6,776 nt of DNA from an uncultured Bacteroides sp. (lineage in GTDB: Bacteria > Bacteroidota > Bacteroidia > Bacteroidales > Bacteroidaceae). The position numbers were made by a program, and so were the translations under genes. Below, in pieces: positions 1 to 5,885 of this stretch (position 1 is the stretch's first letter; each line of letters begins with the position of its first letter). The stretch covers positions 1 through 6,776 of the forward strand of contig NZ_URFY01000095.1 of the NCBI RefSeq assembly GCF_900547205.1, given 5' to 3'. Under the pieces are notes generated by a model. The model did not search any database, had not been told where the DNA came from, and worked only from the letters and a program-made list of their open reading frames with translations.

Positions 1-74
1 ATAAATTTCTTTTGGATACCGGCATAATATAACCACAGAGTTTTCGACTTGACCCGATTATCGGAATATTGCAG

Positions 75-184
75 TTTCCTGACCGTATCCCTGATTGGAA
101 ACAGGCGTTTCCCTTAATGGGAACGATCGTTTCTTTATATGGAAACTGCCGTTTCCTTAGGGGGAAACGGCAGTTCTTACACAG
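75..184. repeat. 22-bp-period array of GGAAAC-N4-GTTTCC dyads
   Basis: Four successive units start at 97, 119, 141 and 163, an exact 22-bp period. Each has a 16-bp dyad followed by a 6-bp spacer. The dyads read GGAAAC-AGGC-GTTTCC, GGGAAC-GATC-GTTTCT, GGAAAC-TGCC-GTTTCC and GGAAAC-GGCA-GTTCTT, and the first three spacers share TTA near their start. A degenerate half unit in the same register lies at 85-96 (GTATCC then CTGATT). The flanks are conserved while the central four bases vary. The array sits downstream of dapA in non-coding DNA; the rest of 1-96 holds no gene I can see, only a CCGAT-T-ATCGG dyad at 54-64 and a loose GGAA...GTTTCC pair at 63-79. Function is unknown: a multi-site protein-binding array, an intergenic repeat family or a string of RNA hairpins are all possible. 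Confidence 0.8.
144..175 (-). terminator. 13-bp perfect hairpin below dapA, possible transcript end
   Basis: Bases 144-156 and 163-175 are exact reverse complements (AACTGCCGTTTCC against GGAAACGGCAGTT) around a 6-base loop. The pair is made from neighbouring units of the 22-bp array whose variable cores, TGCC and GGCA, are complementary. It lies 36 bp past the dapA stop in the direction of dapA transcription, so it could end or protect the dapA message. The sequence after it on that strand is TCCATATAAAG, not a T-run, so it is not a textbook intrinsic terminator. Confidence 0.35.
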
Positions 185-210
185 GATACTGATGTGTACC
201 TTTTAAGCTA

Positions 211-1104
211 TCAGCATTTAATATTTAATTCGTTCAGCACCTTTCGTATTGCTTCAAAAGTGGTAATGCGAGTAGGAACCAAAGGCAATCGCAGCTTATT
301 TTCAATCATTCCCATTGCATTGAGCATTGATTTCACGCCCGCAGGGTTACCGTCCACAAATAAAAGATTAAAGAGTTCCGTAAACTTATGGTGGATAGTC
401 AGTGCATTGGCAAAATCTCCCTGTAGAGCCAAGCGTGTCATGCGGCTAAATTCACGGGGAAAAGCATTTCCGATTACCGAGATCACACCAACGGCGCCCA
501 ACGTAATGAGGGGAAAAGTAATGCCATCATCTCCTGAGATAACATTAAAGTTTTCAGGCTTATTCTTGATGATATCATCCATCTGTGTGATATTGCCGGA
601 AGCTTCTTTGATGGCAACAACGTTGTTAAAGTCGCGTGCAATGCGCAATGTTGTCTCGGCAGTCATATTTACTCCCGTACGTCCCGGAACGTTATATAAC
701 ACGATAGGAAGCTCCGTAGCTTGCGCTATAGCCTTATAATGCTGATAGATACCTTCCTGGGAAGGCTTGTTGTAATAGGGCACAACAGACAATATGGCAT
801 CGACTCCTGTGAAATCGTCGTTTTTCAGTGTCTCTACGATAGCACGAGTATTATTACCACCCACACCCAGCAAAATAGGAATCCTTCCATTAACGCGGTC
901 GATTACCATTTTTTTTATGGTTTTCTTTTCTTCTTCAGTCAGAGTTGGTGTTTCGGCTGTAGTTCCCAGCACACATAAGAAATCCGCATTATTCTGCAAA
1001 AGGTAGTCCACCATGCGCATCAGTGCGTCATAGTCTACACTCTCATCCTCTTTGAAAGGAGTAATCAGTGCTACCCCCATTCCTTTCAATTTAGTCTGTA
1101 TCAT
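211..1104 (-). CDS. dapA: 4-hydroxy-tetrahydrodipicolinate synthase (dihydrodipicolinate synthase)
   Basis: This cytoplasmic class I aldolase condenses pyruvate with aspartate semialdehyde, the first step committed to diaminopimelate and lysine, and so feeds the cell wall and protein synthesis. The 297 residues match the usual length of a single (beta/alpha)8 barrel. Landmarks align with the E. coli enzyme: GTT at 47-49 (Thr48 in the active-site proton relay), PYYN with Tyr111, LYNVPGRTG with Tyr137 and Arg142, and IKEASG with Lys166, the Schiff-base lysine. GTT is followed by Ala-Glu rather than the more common Gly-Glu, a mild variant. The start gives the expected N-terminus (MGVALITPF at 9-17). 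No Shine-Dalgarno is evident; the upstream bases are A/T-rich. The stop is TGA. It lies 59 bp downstream of ligA with no terminator between, so it is probably co-transcribed with ligA and may also use its own promoter. Identity is near certain from motifs. Confidence 0.96.
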   Translation of the reverse strand: MIQTKLKGMGVALITPFKEDESVDYDALMRMVDYLLQNNADFLCVLGTTAETPTLTEEEKKTIKKMVIDRVNGRIPILLGVGGNNTRAIVETLKNDDFTGVDAILSVVPYYNKPSQEGIYQHYKAIAQATELPIVLYNVPGRTGVNMTAETTLRIARDFNNVVAIKEASGNITQMDDIIKNKPENFNVISGDDGITFPLITLGAVGVISVIGNAFPREFSRMTRLALQGDFANALTIHHKFTELFNLLFVDGNPAGVKSMLNAMGMIENKLRLPLVPTRITTFEAIRKVLNELNIKC

Positions 1105-1138
1105 GAGTTTTAATTATAATCTCTAATTTATTTAGCCG

Positions 1139-1146
1139 CAAAAGTA
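1139..1146 (-). promoter_or_regulatory. Candidate -7 box for dapA
   Basis: On the minus strand this reads TACTTTTG, a full match to the Bacteroidetes -7 consensus TAnnTTTG, 34 bp before the dapA start in the ligA-dapA gap. No TTTG is visible at the -33 distance, which would fall inside the ligA 3' end. It may be a secondary promoter that lets dapA be expressed apart from ligA. The match is direct; promoter activity is inferred. Confidence 0.5.
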
Positions 1147-1163
1147 CGAATATTTTTCATATC

Positions 1164-3164
1164 TTACGATATAAGTTTCAGAAATTCGTCCTCGTTTAGT
1201 ATGGTTACTCCAAGTTTTTTGGCTTTTTCCAGTTTGGCAGGTCCCATATTCTCTCCGGCAAGTACAAAACTGGTCTTTGCCGAAATGCTACCCACGTTCT
1301 TACCGCCGTTTTTCTCAATCAGTTCTTTGTATTCATCGCGCGAATGATGGGTAAATACGCCACTGATTACGATTGACTTACCCGCCAATTTGTCCGTATA
1401 GCCGCTCATGTCCTCTTCCGTACGATAGAGTTGCAATCCCGCCGCCTTTAGTCGGCCGACCAGCTCGCAGTTGGATTCATTGGCAAAGTATGCAAGAATA
1501 CTTTTAGCTATCTTTTCTCCGATTTCATCGATGCTAATCAGTTTTTCGAGGTCAGCCTTTTGCAGTTCGTCTATATTCTCAAAAGATTTAGCTATTTTCT
1601 TTGCTACCGTTTCGCCCACGAAGCGGATACCTAAAGCAAAAATGGCACGTTCGAAAGGGACGGACTTGCTTTGGGCAATCCCCGTGATGATATTCTCTGC
1701 TGATTTGTCACCCATACGGTCCAATCCTTTGATGTCGTCAGTTGTCAGTTCGTACAAGTCGGCTGTGTTATGAATTAATCCCAGACGATAGAACATATCG
1801 ACCGTTTCGGGTCCTAAGCCATCTATATTCATTGCTTTGCGGCTGATAAAATGCTCAATCTTTCCTTTTATTTGAGGGGGGCACGCCGTTTCATTCGGGC
1901 AGTAATGAGCAGCTTCGCCTTCATACCTTATTAGTTTGCTGCCACATTCGGGGCAGTTAGTGATAAATCGGACTTTCTCGCCCAGCATAAAGCTGCGTGC
2001 ATCCAAATCCACACCCGTAATTTTAGGTATAATTTCTCCTCCCTTTTCTACATAAACCATGTCGCCGATGTGCAAATCAAGTCCTTCGATAATGTCGGCA
2101 TTGTGCAGCGAGGCACGCTTCACGACAGTTCCGGAGAGTTGCACTGGCTCCAGATTGGCAACCGGTGTAACGGCGCCCGTCCGGCCCACTTGATACGTAA
2201 CTTGATTCAGACGTGTCAAGGCGCGTTCCGCCTGAAATTTATACGCGATAGCCCATCTGGGAGATTTTGCGGTATAGCCTAAATTCCTTTGCTGGCGCAG
2301 GCTGTTTACCTTTAAAACAATGCCGTCGGTGGCAACAGGCAGATTCTTCCGCTCCACGTCCCAATAGTTGATGAACTCGAAAACTTCCTCCAGAGTCTTG
2401 CATTTGTGCATCAAGGCGGAGATTTTAAATCCCCATTTTGCTGCTTCCTGAAGATTTTCGTAATGCCCGTCGCAAGGCAGATTATCGCCCAGCAGATAGT
2501 AAAGGTAGGCATCCAGCTTACGCGAAGCCACGATTGACGGATTTTGTAGCTTCAATGTTCCCGACGCTGCATTTCTCGGATTGGCGAAAAGTGCTTCTTC
2601 GCGTGCTTCCTTTTCCCTGTTCAGTTCTTCAAATACTTCCCATGGTAGCAGAATCTCACCACGAATTTCGAAAGAAGCAGGATAATTGTTGCCATGCAAA
2701 ACGAGCGGAATAGAACGGATTGTCTTTACGTTATCTGTCACGTCGTCTCCTTTTTCTCCATCTCCGCGGGTGACAGCACGAACCAGTTTGCCGTTTTCGT
2801 AGGTCAATGAGATGGATGTGCCATCATATTTCATCTCACAGCATATTTCAAAATCCTCATTCAGCGCTTTGCGCACCCTGTCGTAGAAGTCGCTCACTTC
2901 CTCTTCCGAGTAAGTGTTTGCTAAAGAAAGCATCGGATATTTATGCGCCACCTGCGTGAAATTTTTATTAAGGTCGCTGCCCACGCGCATAGTGGGCGAA
3001 TTTTCATCTTTATATTCCGGATGGGCTTGCTCCAAATCTTGTAGTTCACGCATCTTGTCATCAAACTCCTTATCGGAAATTTCAGGAGCATTCAATACAT
3101 AATAATTGTAATTATGCTGGTGAAGCTCGGCACGCAATTCTTCTATTTTCTGCTTAATATCCAT
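1164..3164 (-). CDS. ligA: NAD-dependent DNA ligase
   Basis: This essential enzyme seals nicks between Okazaki fragments and during repair, using NAD+ to adenylate itself. The 666 residues are the normal full length and all expected domains are present in order. The N-terminal domain Ia (about 1-70) carries YYVLNAPEISDKEFD at 21-35, which binds the nicotinamide part of NAD+. The adenylation domain holds MKYDG at 111-115 with catalytic Lys112, then TRGDGEKGDDVT (132-143), EIRGE (166-170), NPRNAASG (195-202) and DGIVLKV (280-286). An OB fold follows (about 318-400). The zinc finger has Cys404, Cys407, Cys422 and Cys428 (C-x2-C-x14-C-x5-C). Helix-hairpin-helix repeats occupy about 445-570 and a BRCT domain about 589-666. 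It is divergent from trmD and leads into dapA. The start lies about 20 bp inside a -7 box, implying a very short leader. Nothing is truncated or unusual. Confidence 0.97.
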   Translation of the reverse strand: MDIKQKIEELRAELHQHNYNYYVLNAPEISDKEFDDKMRELQDLEQAHPEYKDENSPTMRVGSDLNKNFTQVAHKYPMLSLANTYSEEEVSDFYDRVRKALNEDFEICCEMKYDGTSISLTYENGKLVRAVTRGDGEKGDDVTDNVKTIRSIPLVLHGNNYPASFEIRGEILLPWEVFEELNREKEAREEALFANPRNAASGTLKLQNPSIVASRKLDAYLYYLLGDNLPCDGHYENLQEAAKWGFKISALMHKCKTLEEVFEFINYWDVERKNLPVATDGIVLKVNSLRQQRNLGYTAKSPRWAIAYKFQAERALTRLNQVTYQVGRTGAVTPVANLEPVQLSGTVVKRASLHNADIIEGLDLHIGDMVYVEKGGEIIPKITGVDLDARSFMLGEKVRFITNCPECGSKLIRYEGEAAHYCPNETACPPQIKGKIEHFISRKAMNIDGLGPETVDMFYRLGLIHNTADLYELTTDDIKGLDRMGDKSAENIITGIAQSKSVPFERAIFALGIRFVGETVAKKIAKSFENIDELQKADLEKLISIDEIGEKIAKSILAYFANESNCELVGRLKAAGLQLYRTEEDMSGYTDKLAGKSIVISGVFTHHSRDEYKELIEKNGGKNVGSISAKTSFVLAGENMGPAKLEKAKKLGVTILNEDEFLKLIS

Positions 3165-3184
3165 ATTTCTTAGATTGTTTAAGG

Positions 3185-3192
3185 CAAAAATA
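3185..3192 (-). promoter_or_regulatory. Candidate -7 box for ligA
   Basis: The minus strand reads TATTTTTG, a full TAnnTTTG match, 20 bp upstream of the ligA start codon. Transcription would begin about 14 bp before the ATG. I see no TTTG at the expected -33 spacing. The region that would hold it is shared with the trmD promoter, which points the other way. Confidence 0.55.
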
Positions 3193-3214
3193 CAGGTTTA
3201 TCTTCGAATATTTG

Positions 3215-3222
3215 TACTTTTG
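3215..3222 (+). promoter_or_regulatory. Candidate -7 box for trmD
   Basis: The plus strand reads TACTTTTG followed by C, a full match to TAnnTTTG and nearly the same sequence as the dapA box. It lies 18 bp before the trmD ATG, giving a leader of about 12 bases. The bases before the ATG are A-rich (AAAATTAAAAGATT) with no Shine-Dalgarno. A -33 TTTG is not recognisable at the usual spacing. Confidence 0.55.
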
Positions 3223-3240
3223 CGGGAAAATTAAAAGATT

Positions 3241-3918
3241 ATGCGTATCGATATTATAACAGTATTGCCTGAGATGATTGAGGGATTCTTCAATTGTTCG
3301 ATAATGAAAAGGGCTCAAAATAAAGGACTTGCAGAAATTCATATTCACAATCTCCGTGATTATACGGAAGATAAATACCGTCGTGTAGACGATTATCCTT
3401 TCGGCGGATTTGCCGGTATGGTGATGAAGATTGAACCTATCGAGCGGTGCATCAATTCTCTGAAAGCAGAACGCGACTATGACGAGGTAATCTTCACGTC
3501 TCCCGACGGGGAACAGTTCAACCAGCCGATGGCCAACACTCTTTCTTTATCTCAAAACCTGATTATTCTTTGCGGTCATTTTAAAGGTATCGATTATCGC
3601 ATTCGGGAGCATTTGATTACCAAAGAGATTAGTATTGGCGATTATGTGTTGACGGGAGGTGAGTTGGCGGCGGCAGTGATGGCGGATGCTATCGTCCGTA
3701 TCATTCCCGGTGTTATTTCCGATGAGCAATCTGCTCTCTCAGATTCTTTTCAGGATAATCTGCTGGCGGCTCCGGTATATACGCGCCCGGCTGATTATAA
3801 TGGTTGGAAAGTGCCGGATATTCTGTTGTCCGGTCATGAAGCGAAAATAAAGGAATGGGAGTTGCAGCAATCTTTAGAACGTACCAAGAGACTTCGTCCC
3901 GACTTACTGGGTGAGTAA
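3241..3918 (+). CDS. trmD: tRNA (guanine37-N1)-methyltransferase
   Basis: TrmD transfers a methyl group from S-adenosylmethionine to N1 of G37, next to the anticodon of some tRNAs, and prevents +1 frameshifting. It is a homodimeric SPOUT (trefoil-knot) enzyme. At 225 residues it is slightly shorter than the E. coli protein, mainly because it stops soon after the KRLRPDLL segment (216-223). Visible family motifs are MRIDIITVLPEM (1-12), DDYPFGGFAGM (50-60), ILCGHFKGID (109-118), SIGDYVLTGGELA (131-143), Arg153 in VRIIPG and Asp168 in SDSF, equivalents of the E. coli catalytic Arg154 and Asp169, and YTRPADYNGW (180-189). In the loop at 55-60 the sequence is GGFAGM where many TrmD proteins have GGGPGM. 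The gene stands alone, away from the rpsP-rimM-rplS setting of proteobacteria. It is divergent from ligA and ends just before a strong terminator. Confidence 0.96.
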   Translation: MRIDIITVLPEMIEGFFNCSIMKRAQNKGLAEIHIHNLRDYTEDKYRRVDDYPFGGFAGMVMKIEPIERCINSLKAERDYDEVIFTSPDGEQFNQPMANTLSLSQNLIILCGHFKGIDYRIREHLITKEISIGDYVLTGGELAAAVMADAIVRIIPGVISDEQSALSDSFQDNLLAAPVYTRPADYNGWKVPDILLSGHEAKIKEWELQQSLERTKRLRPDLLGE

Positions 3919-3931
3919 TATGTCTGTAAAT

Positions 3932-3974
3932 AAAAGCGACGGTGTTGAATTGCATATTCAGCACCGTCGCTTTT
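3932..3974. terminator. Bidirectional intrinsic terminator between trmD and pyrD
   Basis: Arms 3932-3950 and 3956-3974 form a 19-bp stem with a single G.U wobble (3945 with 3961) and the 5-base loop TGCAT. The stem has a GC-rich block (GCGACGGTG against CACCGTCGC) closed by AAAA/TTTT. On the plus strand the stem ends TTTT and continues GTTTAT, ending trmD 14 bp after its stop. On the minus strand it ends TTTT and continues ATTT, serving leftward transcription from pyrD. The convergent gene layout fits a two-way terminator. Confidence 0.9.
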
Positions 3975-3976
3975 GT

Positions 3977-4036
3977 TTATCCTTTGCTTGAAAGCTTAAA
4001 TTTCATTTTTCCTATTCCTGCATTTTTCTTCGTCAT
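3977..4036 (-). CDS. Possible 19-residue basic peptide (unverified small ORF)
   Basis: Minus-strand ATG at 4036 opens a frame reading MTKKNAGIGKMKFKLSSKG and stopping with TAA at 3977, two bases short of the terminator stem. It lies 97 bp downstream of the pyrD stop, in the same transcript if pyrD reads to the terminator. Six of 19 residues are lysine and none is acidic, so the product would be strongly basic. A purine-rich GAGGAG directly abuts the ATG; that is too close for an ideal Shine-Dalgarno and is partly within a small CCTC/GAGG hairpin (4039-4051). I recognise no family. An ORF this short can arise by chance, so it is a candidate only. The rest of 4037-4133 appears to be 3' untranslated sequence. 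Confidence 0.22.
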   Translation of the reverse strand: MTKKNAGIGKMKFKLSSKG

Positions 4037-4133
4037 CTCCTCTTTTCGAGGTCGGGTTGGAAAGGATGCAGTTCAATGGAGAAATAACATTATTTTCTTT
4101 AAACTCATGCGAAGGGTTATTGTATGTTTCTCT

Positions 4134-5045
4134 TTATACCTTGAGCGCACCAATAATTTCGTTTACGGACTTACATCCGTGTCTCTCCAGGTAATTGTTT
4201 ATACCTTCTTCTACCTTAACCGTAGTGGCAGGATCTATGAAATTTGCCGTACCAATCTGGATGGCTGAAGCTCCTGCAAGCATAAACTCTACAGCATCTT
4301 TCCAGTCCATGATACCTCCTAATCCTATGACTGGAATATTTACCGCCTTAGCAACTTGCCAAACCATGCGCAAAGCGATAGGTTTCACGGCAGGGCCGGA
4401 CATTCCTCCGGTGATGGTCGATAGTATCGGTCGCATCCGTTCCGCATCTATGGCCATTCCTAGCAATGTATTGATTAACGAAACGCTATCTGCGCCACTT
4501 TCTTCGGCTGCACGAGCTATTTCTGTGATGTCAGTGACGTTCGGAGACAGTTTTACGATCAGTGTCTTTTTGTAAGCTGCACGCACTGCTTTTACTACTT
4601 CTGACGCACCTTTTGCTGACACACCAAAAGCCATGCCTCCTTGCTTCACATTGGGGCATGATATGTTTAACTCGATAGCAGGAATTTTGTCAAGTTCATT
4701 AATGATCTCGGCAGTTTTCACATAATCTTCGATGGCAGACCCCGATACGTTTACAATCATATTCGTCTGGATGTCTTTTATGCGGGGATAGATGTGCTCA
4801 ACGAAGTATTCAACGCCTTTATTTTGCAGTCCCACAGCGTTTAACATTCCCGAAGGAGTTTCGGCCATACGCGGATATGGATTTCCTTCACGTTTGTGAA
4901 GAGTGGTCCCCTTTACAATGATACCGCCTATTCGCGCTATATCTATGAAATCTGAGAACTCTTCACCATATCCAAATGTACCGGAAGCTGTCATCACCGG
5001 GTTCTTCATTTGCAATGCACCAATGTTTACACTTAAATCTGCCAT
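4134..5045 (-). CDS. pyrD: Dihydroorotate dehydrogenase B, catalytic subunit (class 1B)
   Basis: This FMN enzyme oxidises dihydroorotate to orotate, the fourth step of de novo pyrimidine synthesis; electrons pass through the PyrK subunit to NAD+, so no quinone or oxygen is needed. The 303-residue (beta/alpha)8 barrel aligns along its length with Lactococcus lactis PyrDB as I recall it. Landmarks are ASGTFGYGEE (20-29), KGTT with Lys45, GMLNAVGLQN (67-76), NISCPNV with Cys130, the active-site base that marks class 1 enzymes, VKLSPNVTD with Lys165, INT with Asn192, the phosphate-binding GGMSGPA (213-219), GLGGI (241-245) and GTAN (265-268). The start overlaps the end of pyrK by 13 bp, suggesting translational coupling and balanced subunits. 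No Shine-Dalgarno is obvious. It could equally be called pyrDB; identity and class are secure given the pyrK partner. Confidence 0.96.
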   Translation of the reverse strand: MADLSVNIGALQMKNPVMTASGTFGYGEEFSDFIDIARIGGIIVKGTTLHKREGNPYPRMAETPSGMLNAVGLQNKGVEYFVEHIYPRIKDIQTNMIVNVSGSAIEDYVKTAEIINELDKIPAIELNISCPNVKQGGMAFGVSAKGASEVVKAVRAAYKKTLIVKLSPNVTDITEIARAAEESGADSVSLINTLLGMAIDAERMRPILSTITGGMSGPAVKPIALRMVWQVAKAVNIPVIGLGGIMDWKDAVEFMLAGASAIQIGTANFIDPATTVKVEEGINNYLERHGCKSVNEIIGALKV

Positions 5046-5809
5046 AGTAGTTTATTTATATTAAAAACCGGACCTTCTTTACAAACACATAAATGACCTT
5101 CTGTCGTATTTTCCACACAACAGAGACAAGCGCCGATGCCGCAAGCCATTGTATTTTCCAAAGATACTTCACATTCTATCTCATTACTTTTGGCATACTT
5201 AGCTACAGCTACCATCATTGGCTTCGGACCACAAGTATAAATCTGCTCAAAGTGCACCTTATTTAATATAGAATGTTGAGTGACATATCCCTTTTCTCCA
5301 TGACTTCCGTCTTCGGTCGTGGTATACACTTCGCCGTATTTTGCAAACTCTTCCAGTTGCAGCAAATCCTTGTCGCTACGTGCACCCAAAAGGAAAGTAG
5401 GTTTATGACCGTTTTTAGCCAATTGTTCGCCTAAATAAAGCATGGGAGCTGTCCCAACACCACCGCCTACTAATAAAAGCTTATCAGAGCTCTTTTGCGG
5501 CATCGTATAAGCATTTCCCAGTGGTAGCATAACATTTATCGTATCGCCTTCTTTAACTTCAGCCAGGCGCTTGGTTCCATCTCCAACCAACTGGATCAGG
5601 AACCAAATTTCATTTCGTTGCTTGTCTACAAAATTAATAGAAATAGGACGGCGTAAGAAGGTAGTAGGCGAACCATCTACGCGGAGTTCAGCAAACTGCC
5701 CCGGTAACATTTCGGGCAGTGGTGACTGGGAAGTCAGTTTCAGCAATACATAGTTTGCGTGTAGTCTGATATTCGTAGTCACGGTCAGATCTAAAATAAA
5801 TTTCTTCAT
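5033..5809 (-). CDS. pyrK: Dihydroorotate dehydrogenase B, electron-transfer subunit
   Basis: PyrK carries FAD and a [2Fe-2S] cluster and moves electrons from the FMN of PyrD to NAD+. With the start at 5809 it has 258 residues and opens MKKFILDLTV, as family members do. The frame is open 13 codons further up (to 5848), but that ATG overlaps the -7 promoter box, so the downstream start is chosen. Domains: a ferredoxin-reductase-like beta barrel with RRPISI (53-58) for FAD, then a nucleotide-binding domain with GGGVGTAP (115-122) and CGP (193-195), then the cluster site. Cluster ligands are most likely Cys223, Cys228, Cys231 and Cys243 (MACGIGAC, then CC, then VCKEGPVF). Cys230 and Cys241 are extra; position 230 is usually Gly in PyrK. 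It overlaps pyrD by 13 bp and follows the XRE gene by 76 bp with its own promoter. Confidence 0.95.
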   Translation of the reverse strand: MKKFILDLTVTTNIRLHANYVLLKLTSQSPLPEMLPGQFAELRVDGSPTTFLRRPISINFVDKQRNEIWFLIQLVGDGTKRLAEVKEGDTINVMLPLGNAYTMPQKSSDKLLLVGGGVGTAPMLYLGEQLAKNGHKPTFLLGARSDKDLLQLEEFAKYGEVYTTTEDGSHGEKGYVTQHSILNKVHFEQIYTCGPKPMMVAVAKYAKSNEIECEVSLENTMACGIGACLCCVENTTEGHLCVCKEGPVFNINKLLWQI

Positions 5810-5845
5810 GTATGGATATAAAAGTATAAATTCGTATTCCGAGTG

Positions 5846-5853
5846 CAAAGATA
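5846..5853 (-). promoter_or_regulatory. Candidate -7 box of the pyrK-pyrD operon
   Basis: The minus strand reads TATCTTTG followed by C, a full TAnnTTTG match, 36 bp before the chosen pyrK start. Transcription would begin near 5839, inside the upstream reading-frame extension, which argues against translation from 5848. TTTG occurs upstream at 5866-5869 but only 12 bp away, too near for a normal -33 element. Confidence 0.6.
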
Positions 5854-5854
5854 C

Positions 5855-5865
5855 AGCAAATTGCT
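5855..5865. promoter_or_regulatory. Dyad AGCAA-A-TTGCT in the pyrK promoter, possible operator
   Basis: A perfect 5-bp inverted repeat around one central base lies one base upstream of the pyrK -7 box, in the spacer that RNA polymerase would cover. A protein bound here would block the promoter. Its CAA-TTG core resembles the TACAATTGTA palindromes near the XRE gene. The dyad is seen directly; its role is inferred, and a dyad of this size could be chance. Confidence 0.3.
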
Positions 5866-5885
5866 CAAACCACCGATTTTACTCT

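Noticed and set aside
97..184. CRISPR array
   Set aside because: The repeating unit is 22 bp in total with 6-bp gaps, too short for CRISPR repeats and spacers, and there are no cas genes.
178..198. TACACA-N9-TGTGTA hairpin as dapA terminator
   Set aside because: A 6-bp AT-rich stem with a 9-base loop and no T-run is too weak to support a terminator call.
194..739. Plus-strand open frame of 181 codons
   Set aside because: It lies almost wholly opposite dapA, whose active-site motifs are intact, and its translation has no recognisable domain; it is an antisense shadow.
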